Source: Pseudobdellovibrionaceae bacterium
GTDB lineage: Bacteria > Bdellovibrionota > Bdellovibrionia > Bdellovibrionales > UBA1609
Direction of reading: 5' to 3'
Length of the DNA: 57,191 nt
NCBI GenBank assembly: GCA_025354795.1
Contig: JANXMF010000163.1
Coordinates: 1 to 57,191, forward strand
The notes under the pieces were generated by a model that was not told where the DNA came from, did no database searches, and saw nothing but the letters and a program-made list of their open reading frames with translations. The position numbers and the translations under genes were made by a program. Below, one piece after another: positions 1 to 7,722 of the stretch; within the stretch, counting starts at the first letter, position 1, and each line of letters starts with the position of its first letter.

Positions 1-168
1 AACAACAAGGTGCAAATAAAAAAACCAAATGCTCTTATCCGACACCGCATAGTCAACAACGTCCTTAATCGCGTGTGCAAGCCTTGCTGGAAACCAGGTG
101 AATCTCACGCTGCGATCAAAAAGATGTTTAAGCCTTATGAAGGATCGGTTAAAAAAAATCTAGACTAA
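1..168 (+). CDS. C-terminal end of an unidentified protein (cut by window edge)
   Basis: Reading frame 1 is open from the first base to TAA at 166-168, giving the last 55 residues of a protein whose start lies outside the window. The visible part is basic, with many Lys and Arg, and carries one C-x2-C pair (CKPCW, about residues 26-30 of the fragment) followed by a Lys-rich tail ending in NLD. I do not recognise a family. A hairpin lies 46 bases after the stop. The main reason to believe the frame is that 55 open codons run into the window with sensible composition; a chance open frame of this length is possible, so confidence is moderate. Confidence 0.5.
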   Translation, partial: NNKVQIKKPNALIRHRIVNNVLNRVCKPCWKPGESHAAIKKMFKPYEGSVKKNLD

Positions 169-213
169 AGGAGTAGGCCCTACTGGAGAAGAGATGACCA
201 AATTTTAATATTT

Positions 214-232
214 CCGTCTCGAAACGAGACGG
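214..232. terminator. Perfect 8-bp hairpin, possible terminator of the upstream gene
   Basis: CCGTCTCG (214-221), loop AAA, CGAGACGG (225-232). The stem is perfect and GC-rich but is followed by ATAAACG, not a T run, so it is not a classical rho-independent terminator. It sits 46 bases after the stop of the partial first gene. Confidence 0.3.
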
Positions 233-293
233 ATAAACGATTGGGGATAGAAGAAATAGACAGTTCAGCTAGCGTTTAACTCAAAGGAAATTC

Positions 294-320
294 CCTCCGG
301 CTGATTGAAACAGCCGGAGG
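294..320. terminator. Perfect 10-bp hairpin downstream of the toxin-antitoxin operon
   Basis: CCTCCGGCTG (294-303), 7-base loop ATTGAAA, CAGCCGGAGG (311-320). Read on the minus strand it lies about 140 bases beyond the antitoxin stop and is followed by AATTTCCTTTG, a weak T-rich stretch. It may end the toxin-antitoxin transcript or protect an mRNA end. The 168-456 interval holds no other structure or gene that I can support. Confidence 0.3.
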
Positions 321-456
321 CGAGCGAGATTTTAAGGATAAAATCTCAAAAATCAAAAGGCATGAATACGCTATCTGATCTTCACCCAGGAATCCAGTAC
401 GCAGTTTCCCCTAATGACTTAACTACATCGCGTTGCCCGAACTGCGCTGAGGATCA

Positions 457-756
457 TCAACCCGTAAGTTCCACATGTAATTTCACATTCGCCTTGTTCA
501 GCTGGTCCTGAATGCACGCCTGGATGGCTAGGGTTACTGAAAAGCCCGCCTTCTTCGCGATCTTCTTGGCCAAACCAACACTCACCAGCTGGCGTCCCTT
601 TTCAAGATCGCAAAGAGTGCCGCGCGACATCTTGAGCTTTCGCGCCATAGCCGATTGAGTTAGACCGAGCGTGGTTCGCATTGATCGTAGAAACATCGCA
701 AAGGTCATAGGGCCTAAATCTCGCTCGAGGACGGATTGCATATTCTTAGTACTCAT
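457..756 (-). CDS. XRE-family helix-turn-helix antitoxin
   Basis: A 99-residue protein with a Cro/C1-type HTH at about residues 21-75 (LGLTQSAMARKLKMSRGTL is the recognition region). It should neutralise the toxin encoded just upstream and repress their shared promoter. The gene overlaps the toxin stop by 11 bases, with toxin first and antitoxin second, the order of HigBA-like modules. Start: ATG at 756, inside the toxin reading frame, so translation is probably coupled. Alternative: a plain XRE regulator, but the neighbour makes the antitoxin role the better reading. Confidence 0.82.
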   Translation of the reverse strand: MSTKNMQSVLERDLGPMTFAMFLRSMRTTLGLTQSAMARKLKMSRGTLCDLEKGRQLVSVGLAKKIAKKAGFSVTLAIQACIQDQLNKANVKLHVELTG

Positions 757-1033
757 GTTTGTTTACCTCCACGACAACTACGGTCACAGTCTGACCGCTG
801 TCAGTTTCTTCATAAATCAATCGATAAGATCGACTCAGCCGTACGGACCGCTGCCCCTGACGATCGCCCTTTAAAGGCTCATCTTGATAGCCGGGAAGCC
901 GGCGCACCTTCTGCAGGCCATCTAGCTTAACCGACATGGCCCAAGCCAGGGCAGCTTCCCTAATGTGCCGGGGTAGCCGTTTCAATTGCTTTTTGGCAAA
1001 CCTCGTGATGTGGACACTGTGGGGCTTAGTCAT
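746..1033 (-). CDS. RelE/ParE-superfamily toxin (type II toxin-antitoxin)
   Basis: A 95-residue basic protein with the typical RelE/HigB layout: an N-terminal helical part (FAKKQLKRLPRHIREAALAW) and a beta-sheet C-terminus with RSVRLSRSYRLIYEE and the ending VEVNKHEY, which is characteristic of RelE-like mRNA interferases. Family knowledge predicts ribosome-dependent mRNA cleavage; the activity is inferred. It is the first gene of the operon, and its stop lies inside the antitoxin gene. The ATG at 1033 has GAGAG directly in front of it, too close for a normal ribosome binding site. Taken with the promoter at 1043-1071 this suggests a nearly leaderless message. Confidence 0.85.
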   Translation of the reverse strand: MTKPHSVHITRFAKKQLKRLPRHIREAALAWAMSVKLDGLQKVRRLPGYQDEPLKGDRQGQRSVRLSRSYRLIYEETDSGQTVTVVVVEVNKHEY

Positions 1034-1042
1034 CTCTCAACT

Positions 1043-1071
1043 AGTGTACTGTATTTTACCTTACATTGCAA
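1043..1071 (-). promoter_or_regulatory. Sigma-70-type promoter of the toxin-antitoxin operon
   Basis: On the minus strand TTGCAA (1066-1071) and TACACT (1043-1048) are separated by exactly 17 bases. Transcription would begin near 1036, only about 3 bases before the toxin ATG at 1033. Confidence 0.55.
1045..1065. promoter_or_regulatory. Inverted repeat, probable autoregulatory operator
   Basis: TGTACTGTA (1045-1053), 3-base spacer, TACCTTACA (1057-1065): arms match at 7 of 9 positions. It covers the -10/-35 spacer and most of the -10 box of the toxin promoter, where an XRE antitoxin would bind to repress. Confidence 0.5.
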
Positions 1072-1404
1072 GAAAACGCATTGTTTATGCGTCGATTGAG
1101 GTTGGTGGCAGTGGGTGATGAATACCTCGCTGCTTTCGTGCAACAGAACTGCCTTCATGTATATGTTTTGTATCACATATATGTTTCTACCACCATATAA
1201 ATGAATTCTTGCCCCACTTTTGCCACAGCTTCGGCAATACGTTTACTTCCTTAAAGAAAACCTGTCGCAAGCAAAAAATCGCATTCTCGCGCTACCTTGG
1301 GGACCGCCTATCTTCTCGGCCTCAAATTCAAAATCTTGGCGAACTTATCCGCGCACGCGCGGCCACGCTCGTTCCATCCGGATAGCTCAAACGGAGTAAC
1401 TTCC
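1072..1404. other. Intergenic region, AT-rich in the middle
   Basis: No convincing gene on either strand. The stretch 1155-1205 is strikingly AT-rich (repeated CATATA/TATATG and TATAAA at 1196-1201) against a GC-rich background and is the likeliest place for the promoter of the genes at 1405 and 1552, but I cannot place a good -35 box. Confidence 0.4.
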
Positions 1405-1530
1405 ATGACTAATCACAGGTTTATGAGGGGATACGGCATGGAGCGAACCAATAATTTTTATAGCCGCCAGCGCGACAGGACCAGGTACTTAGGTCCTAAA
1501 GAATTCAGAGGTTCTGCCGACAAGCTATAA
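1405..1530 (+). CDS. Possible small basic protein (41 residues)
   Basis: ATG at 1405 is preceded by GGAG (1393-1396) at an 8-base spacing. The frame encodes 41 residues rich in Arg, Asn and aromatic residues (MTNHRFMRGYGMERTNNF...) and stops at 1530, only 21 bases before the start of the FeeM-PilZ gene, so the two could be co-transcribed. A longer in-frame start at 1297 exists but has no ribosome binding site. I recognise no family. Moderate-to-low confidence because short frames occur by chance; the good ribosome binding site and tight spacing to the next gene are the support. Confidence 0.4.
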   Translation: MTNHRFMRGYGMERTNNFYSRQRDRTRYLGPKEFRGSADKL

Positions 1531-1551
1531 AGCTAGACTAAAGGAGCTCCT

Positions 1552-2817
1552 TTGCGCCAGAAGCCGAAATCAAAATTACGACCGCGGCAGTGGCTGCGCA
1601 AGGTGATACAGAGCACAATGCCTCGGCGAGTGCGCCATAGTTTGCTCAGGAAGGTCATTGACCTCGACTTTGATCCCTCCCCGCGTCTCAAAGTGAGACT
1701 CGCGCGAACCAAAGATGAATTGGAATCCGCCCTTCGCTTGCTTCATGACTCCTACGTCAAAGCGGGCTTAATGACTCCCCACCCGTCTGGCTTAAGGGTG
1801 ACCAAGTACCACGCACTGCCCGCCACCGCAACGATCATCGCTCTCTGGGACGATGAAGTGGTCGGAACAGTTTCGCTGGTGCGGCGAAGCGCGTTTGGCA
1901 TGCCGCTTGAAAATATTTTCGATATAACCCGTTTCACTCATGATGGAAGCCGAATTTTCGAAACCTCATCGCTCGCCGTGGACCCGAGATTCTCGGGTCA
2001 AAATGGCACGATACTCTTTCCGCTGATTAAATTTTTGTTTAACTACGCCACCGATTATTTTGGCTCCAACTACATGGCGATCGCCGTGAACCCGTCTTGG
2101 ATCGAATTTTACGAAGCTATCTTTAACTTTCAGCGCCTGCAAGCTAAGCCCGTGGACAAATATGATTTTGTAAATGGTGCGTCGGCCGTCGGGGCCTATC
2201 TTAACCTGGTTGCATTCAAGCAGATGCTCAAAGGCATCTATACTGAAGCTCCCTCGCGAAAAAATATGTTCAATTATATCTTTAAAGCAACTTTTTCAAA
2301 TTTAGAATTTCCTAAGCGAAAATTTAATAAGATTTCCGATCCCATGTTGACTCCGGAAATCTTAGACTATCTCTTCAACATTCGCACTCAAACTTTTGCT
2401 GGCCTGTCGGAACGGGAGATCTTCACTTTGCATCAGCTCTACCAAAACGATGGCTTTCGCGGCGTACTCCCTCCCGCACCCCCTAAATCTAACGTTCTTT
2501 GGCTGCGTGAGGGGACTCGCTTTGAGGTGAACATCCCCGGCGGTATTCTGCTGACGGGGAACGCGACTATCCCCATGAGAATCACCGATATCTCGAGTGG
2601 AGGTATTGGCGTTGTGACATCGCGCAATCTACGCGAGGGTGAGCTTTACACTTTGCAAGTGGCTCTTGAGGGCGAGAAGCATTCTCTACGTAATGTGCAA
2701 CTTCGTTGGACTTCGCCGGATCGCAAACGCAGCGGCCTCAAAGTTTATGATCGACCGCAAGGTTGGGTTCGATTTGTCAACCTCCTCACCGATGATCTCT
2801 TGCGCCAAGTCGGTTGA
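1552..2817 (+). CDS. FeeM-like N-acyl amino acid synthase (GNAT fold) fused to a PilZ domain
   Basis: 421 residues. Residues about 45-230 look like the GNAT fold of the N-acyl amino acid synthase FeeM / autoinducer-synthase group: a substrate-facing segment (DSYVKAGLM), the beta strands IIALWDDEVVGTVSL, then ETSSLAVDPRF and a helix ending IEFYEAIFNF. Family knowledge: such enzymes transfer an acyl chain, often from acyl-ACP, to an amino acid. Residues about 315-415 form a PilZ domain with both cyclic di-GMP motifs intact, R319-EGT-R323 and D346-x-S348-xx-G351. The inference is an acyltransferase whose activity responds to c-di-GMP. Start: TTG at 1552 with AAGGAG (1541-1546) five bases upstream. 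The N-terminal 40 residues are very basic and may contact membrane or acyl carrier protein. No partner synthesis or sensing gene is adjacent. Confidence 0.75.
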   Translation: MRQKPKSKLRPRQWLRKVIQSTMPRRVRHSLLRKVIDLDFDPSPRLKVRLARTKDELESALRLLHDSYVKAGLMTPHPSGLRVTKYHALPATATIIALWDDEVVGTVSLVRRSAFGMPLENIFDITRFTHDGSRIFETSSLAVDPRFSGQNGTILFPLIKFLFNYATDYFGSNYMAIAVNPSWIEFYEAIFNFQRLQAKPVDKYDFVNGASAVGAYLNLVAFKQMLKGIYTEAPSRKNMFNYIFKATFSNLEFPKRKFNKISDPMLTPEILDYLFNIRTQTFAGLSEREIFTLHQLYQNDGFRGVLPPAPPKSNVLWLREGTRFEVNIPGGILLTGNATIPMRITDISSGGIGVVTSRNLREGELYTLQVALEGEKHSLRNVQLRWTSPDRKRSGLKVYDRPQGWVRFVNLLTDDLLRQVG

Positions 2818-2891
2818 CCGACATCCCTCGCCGGCGCAAGACCAGCCTAAGCTTACCTTCGCTACCGGCATGGACAAAGGAGCGAATGATT

Positions 2892-2987
2892 ATGGTCGAA
2901 TTTTTGAGCCAATTATACGAACATCTCTACGTACTCAAAGAGCCTTCGGTAACTGTGCTTCTAGGCCTGACGTTCAGTGATGCCTAA
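2892..2987 (+). CDS. Possible small protein (31 residues) with strong ribosome binding site
   Basis: AAAGGAG (2876-2882) lies 9 bases before ATG at 2892, as good a Shine-Dalgarno as any in the window. The frame encodes 31 residues beginning MVEFLSQLYEHLYVLKEPSV and ending in a short hydrophobic stretch (VTVLLGLTF). An in-frame ATG at 2886 is only 3 bases from the site. No family is recognised. The rest of 2818-3047 holds nothing else I can support. Confidence 0.3.
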   Translation: MVEFLSQLYEHLYVLKEPSVTVLLGLTFSDA

Positions 2988-3047
2988 AGTTGGGCCCCTC
3001 TACTCCTATTCAGCCAAGCTAAGGAGGATGAGCAATCCGTATGCCTA

Positions 3048-3416
3048 TTACATAGTGGAAAGCCAGTATTTTACCGCCACCACAAATAGGTAGATGCTGA
3101 ACATGCGTTTCAAGGTCAACTCTGAAACCGTAAGCGCAAAACGCGCGCCAAAATAGCTGCCGAAAAACATTCCGAGTGAAATCAATAAGCCGATTTTAAT
3201 GTGCGACGGTCCAATCTTACCAGCCTGATAAAACGCGTAGACCCCACCAAGCCCAATCGGTGCCAATAGTGCGATCAACGATGTGCCGGTAGCGACCTCC
3301 TGGGTGAGACCAAACAAAAGTACTAGAGCCGGCACCACGATCAGTCCGCCTCCCACGCCAAAGACTCCCGCGAGCATTCCCGCCAATAAGCCCGTCAGGA
3401 CGTAGTAATAATTCAC
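3048..3416 (-). CDS. Half-length TSUP (TauE/SafE) membrane exporter
   Basis: 122 residues with about four membrane segments and the TSUP repeat signature GLLAGMLAGVFGVGGGLIVVPAL near the N-terminus. Full members of this sulfite/organosulfonate exporter family carry two such repeats (about 250 residues); this protein has one, so it would have to form a dimer or pair with another half. Its ATG (3416) overlaps the stop of the upstream secreted protein (ATGA), so it is the last gene of the feo-HTTM operon. Substrate cannot be read from sequence. Confidence 0.75.
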   Translation of the reverse strand: MNYYYVLTGLLAGMLAGVFGVGGGLIVVPALVLLFGLTQEVATGTSLIALLAPIGLGGVYAFYQAGKIGPSHIKIGLLISLGMFFGSYFGARFALTVSELTLKRMFSIYLFVVAVKYWLSTM

Positions 3417-4396
3417 GGCTGCACATCCAATTGCACGTCAGCCACACTCTTCAGCAAAATCTGCGGATTCGCCTGACTGGGGTCGACATAATTGACAATG
3501 CCCCGGGCGGTGACCCTCACCTTGGTATTTATAAATTTATTGCGCCCAATCTCGGACGTGGCCACTTGCGCGTCCCACATCGCCTGCAGTTTGTCGCGGA
3601 TCGCTTGAAACACCTTGGCGTCATCAAAATTCACCAGCGTGTAGTCGCGGGTCACACCGTCGCCCATATCGCGCGTGAACGCAAAGACGTTGAACATCAC
3701 CTGTGGACTTTTGATATATAAAACCAAACTGCCTTTGAATTCGACGGTATTTCCATGTTCGGACATAGCCGATTCAAGCACCACTAGCGGACTGGAGACA
3801 CCTGTGTTCAATTTCAAATGCGTGGGCGCTGGCGGATCATTAGCAATTTTAAAATATAGATCAATCTTGTCGCCGCGTCCAAGCCCAGTCAGCAATTGCG
3901 CGTGAGCCTTATCCACCACTAGCGGCAAAATCGCGTCGCCATATTCAACCACGATCATGGGCGCCGCCAGCGCGTGCACTTTGCCGATAAAATGATCGAG
4001 CCCGTAAAGGGCCTGGGGAATTTTGACCGTGTGTTGATATTTACCGAAGTCCGCACCTTCCGCGAAAACATAAACAATATCTATTCTGTCGATCGCCACA
4101 TGCGGCTGGGTGTTGTGGTACTCGAGCGTACCCTTAACCATCACCCGGTCGTGGCGCAGCAGTGAAAACAAAATCTGGTCCACCTGCGAATTATTGCCAT
4201 AGGCCGACATATTGACGAAAGAAAAAAAATCGCTCGGATCGCGGTAGGTCAAGACGTAGAGATGAGCGTCCGCAACCGCACCATGCACTTCAAGAATGGC
4301 GCTGCCGTCTTTGATTTTCGCCGCGAGCGCAGCCATATCCACTGCCGCCGAAGCCGTACTGCTCACAATAAGAAAAGCCAAAAGGAAAAACTTCAT
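3413..4396 (-). CDS. Secreted protein, probably made of OB-fold-like repeats, unknown function
   Basis: 327 residues with a clear Sec signal peptide (MKFFLLAFLIVSSTASA). The mature part shows three successive stretches of alternating beta strands with the pattern 'strand - DxxxVxGxxxY - xPxxxIxxIxxV' typical of OB-like barrels (about residues 30-115, 120-200, 210-320). The assignment of the fold is my reading of strand patterns, not a family match. It lies between the HTTM gene (26 bases upstream) and the TSUP gene (overlapping), so it probably acts in the periplasm together with those membrane proteins. Confidence 0.55.
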   Translation of the reverse strand: MKFFLLAFLIVSSTASAAVDMAALAAKIKDGSAILEVHGAVADAHLYVLTYRDPSDFFSFVNMSAYGNNSQVDQILFSLLRHDRVMVKGTLEYHNTQPHVAIDRIDIVYVFAEGADFGKYQHTVKIPQALYGLDHFIGKVHALAAPMIVVEYGDAILPLVVDKAHAQLLTGLGRGDKIDLYFKIANDPPAPTHLKLNTGVSSPLVVLESAMSEHGNTVEFKGSLVLYIKSPQVMFNVFAFTRDMGDGVTRDYTLVNFDDAKVFQAIRDKLQAMWDAQVATSEIGRNKFINTKVRVTARGIVNYVDPSQANPQILLKSVADVQLDVQP

Positions 4397-4421
4397 ATAA
4401 ACCCCCGGTATGGGGATAGTC

Positions 4422-5321
4422 TTACCGCGCCTTCACCCAAAAGCCACGCGCAAAAACCCGCTCGACATCTTCGGGATAGAAGAAATTAATCAAGCTCGTG
4501 ATCATCACATACTGAAAAATGGGAAACTGCATGGTGAGGTTGATCCCCAAATGCAGCCCAATCCCAATCGCCAGCACCCAGTAGCGCAGGCGCCTGAACC
4601 AAACCAAAAGCGCGAGGGCAAACTCACCCACCAACACGCTATAAGTCATCAGTTTAAACTGCCACAGGTAATAAAATAAAAACGGAAATTCAAAGCGCCG
4701 CAATTCGATATAATTCATGGCGTAGAATAGCGCCGTCCCATCCTGCCAGCCCTCCCCGGGAAGTTTCAAAACAAACGTATCAAAATAAAGATACGCCGCC
4801 TGCAACTGCAGCATCCTCTGCGCCCACGGACTAAACCAACGAACGGGCGCGCGCCCCCGCCGCACGCGCAGCCACCAATCCACCGAATAGGCCGCGCCAC
4901 AGGGAGCAAACATCAGAAAAAAACAATTGATGCGCATCAGATCGTCGCCGGCATTGTCGATAAAGAAATTGCGATTACTTAGCGAAATCAGTCCCAGAAA
5001 CACTAGCACACTGCTCACCCGCGACTGAAAGCCGACGATCAAAGAAACGATCGCCGCCATCAATCCCAAAAAATAGAGGTTCAACCACGGGTCACTTTCA
5101 GGCAGCCAGCGGAAATACAACCAGCGCGGGCCTTGAAAATACTGATCCATGGTCGCCAAACTCACGATCCCATGATCGGTGTAAAACAATTCTCGATACG
5201 GATAGCGCCCTAACACCGCTAAAAATATCACCACGCCAAAAACAATGCGAAATAAACCAAGGGTTGCCGGCGAAATCGGCGCAAAGAAAAATCGGTTCCA
5301 CGCCTCAGTAACGCGTTTCAT
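4422..5321 (-). CDS. HTTM-domain membrane protein (vitamin K-dependent carboxylase-like)
   Basis: 299 residues with six or more hydrophobic segments. The N-terminal part (SPATLGLFRIVFGVVIFLAV, then YPYRELFYTDHGIVS) and the later NNFFIDNAGDDLMRINCFF-like region match the HTTM family, related to the membrane part of gamma-glutamyl carboxylase. Bacterial members are of largely unknown reaction. It overlaps the preceding 178-residue gene by 4 bases (ATGA), and that partner looks like the soluble-faced half often found beside HTTM domains. Whether it carboxylates anything is not shown by the sequence. Confidence 0.78.
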   Translation of the reverse strand: MKRVTEAWNRFFFAPISPATLGLFRIVFGVVIFLAVLGRYPYRELFYTDHGIVSLATMDQYFQGPRWLYFRWLPESDPWLNLYFLGLMAAIVSLIVGFQSRVSSVLVFLGLISLSNRNFFIDNAGDDLMRINCFFLMFAPCGAAYSVDWWLRVRRGRAPVRWFSPWAQRMLQLQAAYLYFDTFVLKLPGEGWQDGTALFYAMNYIELRRFEFPFLFYYLWQFKLMTYSVLVGEFALALLVWFRRLRYWVLAIGIGLHLGINLTMQFPIFQYVMITSLINFFYPEDVERVFARGFWVKAR

Positions 5322-5854
5322 TCGATCCTCTGGTCACTCACGTGATATACAAAAACCGTACGATCGGTCCACTGTAGAAGTTTCTCATCGCTGCGGGCGT
5401 AGCCCGTTTCGTTGGGTGGGGGCCAATTTGCGGTCGCGCGGATAAACGTAATAACTTCCGGTGGATTGGCGGGATCGCCGGTGGAATACTGCTCTTGTAG
5501 ATAATGCGCCAAATCGCCCCACAACGGTCCGCGACTTTCCAAATAGTTCGAAGCCAAATCCCACTTTTGAAAACTATAAGACAAGTGCCGCTCAAAAAAA
5601 TCCCAATTCGGGGAATAAGGCCGCTGCCAGGTTTTCACCGAGCCATCTTTGAATTTAATTTCAGCCCGGTACTTAGCCGTGTACTTGCGCGGCGAAGGTA
5701 CGAATAGCGGCCAACTCTGCAACAGCCGCGTCCAGCGGAGGTAGGGCAGAAAGAACCGCTGCGCCATATTCTGCTGTGCAACAGGTTTTGAGGAACTAAA
5801 TGGAATCGCTATGATATTAAAGATAATGAACGCGTTGATCAAGATCCGCGCCAT
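5318..5854 (-). CDS. Single-span membrane protein, partner of the HTTM protein
   Basis: 178 residues, beginning MARILINAFIIFNIIAIPFS, an uncleaved membrane anchor. The rest faces out and contains an RLLQSWPLFVPSPR motif of the kind seen in DUF5819-type partners of HTTM proteins (LFAP-like), then a beta-rich region with several Trp. The start at 5854 is chosen because it overlaps the feoB stop (TGATG) and gives the anchor at the very N-terminus; a longer frame upstream lies wholly inside feoB. The stop overlaps the HTTM start, so the two are translationally coupled and probably form one complex. Family assignment is tentative. Confidence 0.65.
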   Translation of the reverse strand: MARILINAFIIFNIIAIPFSSSKPVAQQNMAQRFFLPYLRWTRLLQSWPLFVPSPRKYTAKYRAEIKFKDGSVKTWQRPYSPNWDFFERHLSYSFQKWDLASNYLESRGPLWGDLAHYLQEQYSTGDPANPPEVITFIRATANWPPPNETGYARSDEKLLQWTDRTVFVYHVSDQRIE

Positions 5855-7722
5855 CAGCTTACGCCCATCCCATGCAGGCCCTGCACCACCGCCACCGCGG
5901 CAATGTAGGCAAAAACATTCAACGCCACCAATTGCACGCCGGCATATTTCCACGAGCCCATCTCCCGCGCGGTCACTCCGGTGGTCGACAGGCACTGAAG
6001 CGCGATCATAAAAAACACCAGCAAGCCACACACCGAAGCGGTGGTGAAAAGCGGAGCCCCACTCACCTCCGCCGAACGCATTTTCTCCAGCAAAGAAGTC
6101 TGCAGCGAACCGCGCTCCTGATCGGCGATTTCAAAAATCACCGCCAGCGACGAAACAAAAACCTCGCGCGCGACAAATGCCGACATCATGCCAAGGCCAA
6201 CTCGCCAGTCGAGTCCCATCGGCGCAAACACCGGCTCGATTGCCTGGCCGGCACGGCCCACAAAGCTATTTTGCAACTGCGCACTCGCAGTCATCTCGGC
6301 ATGATAGGGAAAATGCGTCCCCACCCATAACAACAGCACAAAAAAGAAAATCGTCGGTCCCGCCCGGCGTACATAAGAACGCGTGCGGCGCGCGGCAATG
6401 CGAACGGTGAAACCCAGTTTTGGCCAACGGAAAATCGGCAGCTCCATCAAAAAGTGTGACTCCGTTTCACGCTTCAAAATGCGATTCAAAACGCCCGCCG
6501 CCAAAGCGCCCAAAAATAAGCCTGCGGCATAGAGCCCGGTCATGGCCAAGCCCGCCTTCCATGATTCTGAGCCGTGGAATAAAAACGTCAACAACAATGC
6601 ATAAACCGGAAGCCGCGCCGAGCACGTCATAAAGGGAATAATAAACACGGTGATCCAGCGCTCCCGCGCGGAGCGGATGTTCCGACTTGCCATCACCGCC
6701 GGCACCGCGCACGCAAAACCGGAAAGAATCGGCACAAACGCCCGGCCGCTCAGACCGAGACGATGAAACGGTCGGTCCACTACCGTCGCGGCACGGGCCA
6801 GATAGCCGGTATCCTCTAACAAAGTGAAGCCGATAAATAAAATAAATATCTGCGGCACAAAAATCATCACCGCGCCAAAGCCCGAGATCACGCCATTGGC
6901 AATGAAATTACTCGCCGCGCCCGTACCAAGCCCGGCGTAAACCGAGCCGGCAAGATGGCCAAAAATAAAATCCACACCCTTCATCAATGGATAGGCTAAC
7001 CAAAAGATGGACGAAAACAACGTGCCCATGATCAGCACAAAGGCCAAAATTCCCCACAGCGGATGCAGGAATATCCGATCCCAATTGCGCAACTTCACCA
7101 GACTCTCACGCCCTGGCGAACTGTCATTCACCACGCGCGCCCATGATTCCGCGACCGCCACTTCTTTTTCAATGCGCGCATCATCCCAGACGATTTTGCG
7201 CAAAGTCCGGTGCACTCCTAAAGGCCGTGCGGTGATCGCCCGGACTTGTTCCAGCACATCGTGCACGCCACCGCCCAGACGACCGTCCACCGCCAACACC
7301 GGGCTATCCAACAATTCGCTTAATTTTTCCAAATCCAAACACCGGCCCATTTTTTTAACAATGTCCATCATGGTCACCGCGACCACCATGGGCAAACCGA
7401 GTTCCTGGATCTGCCGTACCAAATAGAGTTGACGATTGAGCTGAGTGCCATCGATCACCACCACCACCACTTGCACCGCATCCGACTCGGTCAAGGCTTC
7501 CATGGTGACTTCTTCGTCGCGCCCGCCATGGGGTTGCAAACTGTAAACCCCGGGAGTGTCCAATATCTGTAAGGGCGCACCGTAAACTGGCAAACTATTA
7601 CCGCGATAGCAATCGACCGTACTGCCGGCGTAATTCACGGTTTTGAATTTAGCTCCCGTGAGCCAATTAAAGAGTGTGGTTTTTCCAGAATTGGGCGAGC
7701 CGACCAAGGCTATACTGGACAT
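5854..7722 (-). CDS. feoB: Ferrous iron transporter FeoB
   Basis: 622 residues. The N-terminal G domain shows G1 GSPNSGKTT, G3 DTPG and a switch region; the C-terminal half has two Gate domains (VFVPQIFILFIGFTLLEDTGYLAR and the homologous second copy) and a CAVPAVMASR motif with the conserved Cys. It imports Fe2+ across the inner membrane, with gating influenced by GTP hydrolysis. It is somewhat shorter than E. coli FeoB (773) because the region between and after the Gate domains is compact. Start: ATG at 7722 forms TAATG with the feoA stop; an in-frame ATG 18 bases earlier lies inside feoA. The stop forms TGATG with the next gene. Confidence 0.95.
   Translation of the reverse strand: MSSIALVGSPNSGKTTLFNWLTGAKFKTVNYAGSTVDCYRGNSLPVYGAPLQILDTPGVYSLQPHGGRDEEVTMEALTESDAVQVVVVVIDGTQLNRQLYLVRQIQELGLPMVVAVTMMDIVKKMGRCLDLEKLSELLDSPVLAVDGRLGGGVHDVLEQVRAITARPLGVHRTLRKIVWDDARIEKEVAVAESWARVVNDSSPGRESLVKLRNWDRIFLHPLWGILAFVLIMGTLFSSIFWLAYPLMKGVDFIFGHLAGSVYAGLGTGAASNFIANGVISGFGAVMIFVPQIFILFIGFTLLEDTGYLARAATVVDRPFHRLGLSGRAFVPILSGFACAVPAVMASRNIRSARERWITVFIIPFMTCSARLPVYALLLTFLFHGSESWKAGLAMTGLYAAGLFLGALAAGVLNRILKRETESHFLMELPIFRWPKLGFTVRIAARRTRSYVRRAGPTIFFFVLLLWVGTHFPYHAEMTASAQLQNSFVGRAGQAIEPVFAPMGLDWRVGLGMMSAFVAREVFVSSLAVIFEIADQERGSLQTSLLEKMRSAEVSGAPLFTTASVCGLLVFFMIALQCLSTTGVTAREMGSWKYAGVQLVALNVFAYIAAVAVVQGLHGMGVS

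Noticed and set aside
160-1546. A 14-base repeat (CTAGACTAAAGGAG) at 160-173 and 1533-1546, next to a stop codon and a ribosome binding site
   Set aside because: About six 14-base repeats are expected by chance in a sequence of this size, and the flanks do not match.
3028-3093. AAGGAGG directly before an ATG with a 21-codon plus-strand frame
   Set aside because: The site abuts the ATG and the frame runs antisense over the TSUP gene end.
5872-6330. 152-codon plus-strand frame over feoB
   Set aside because: His/Arg-rich antisense shadow of a certain membrane protein.
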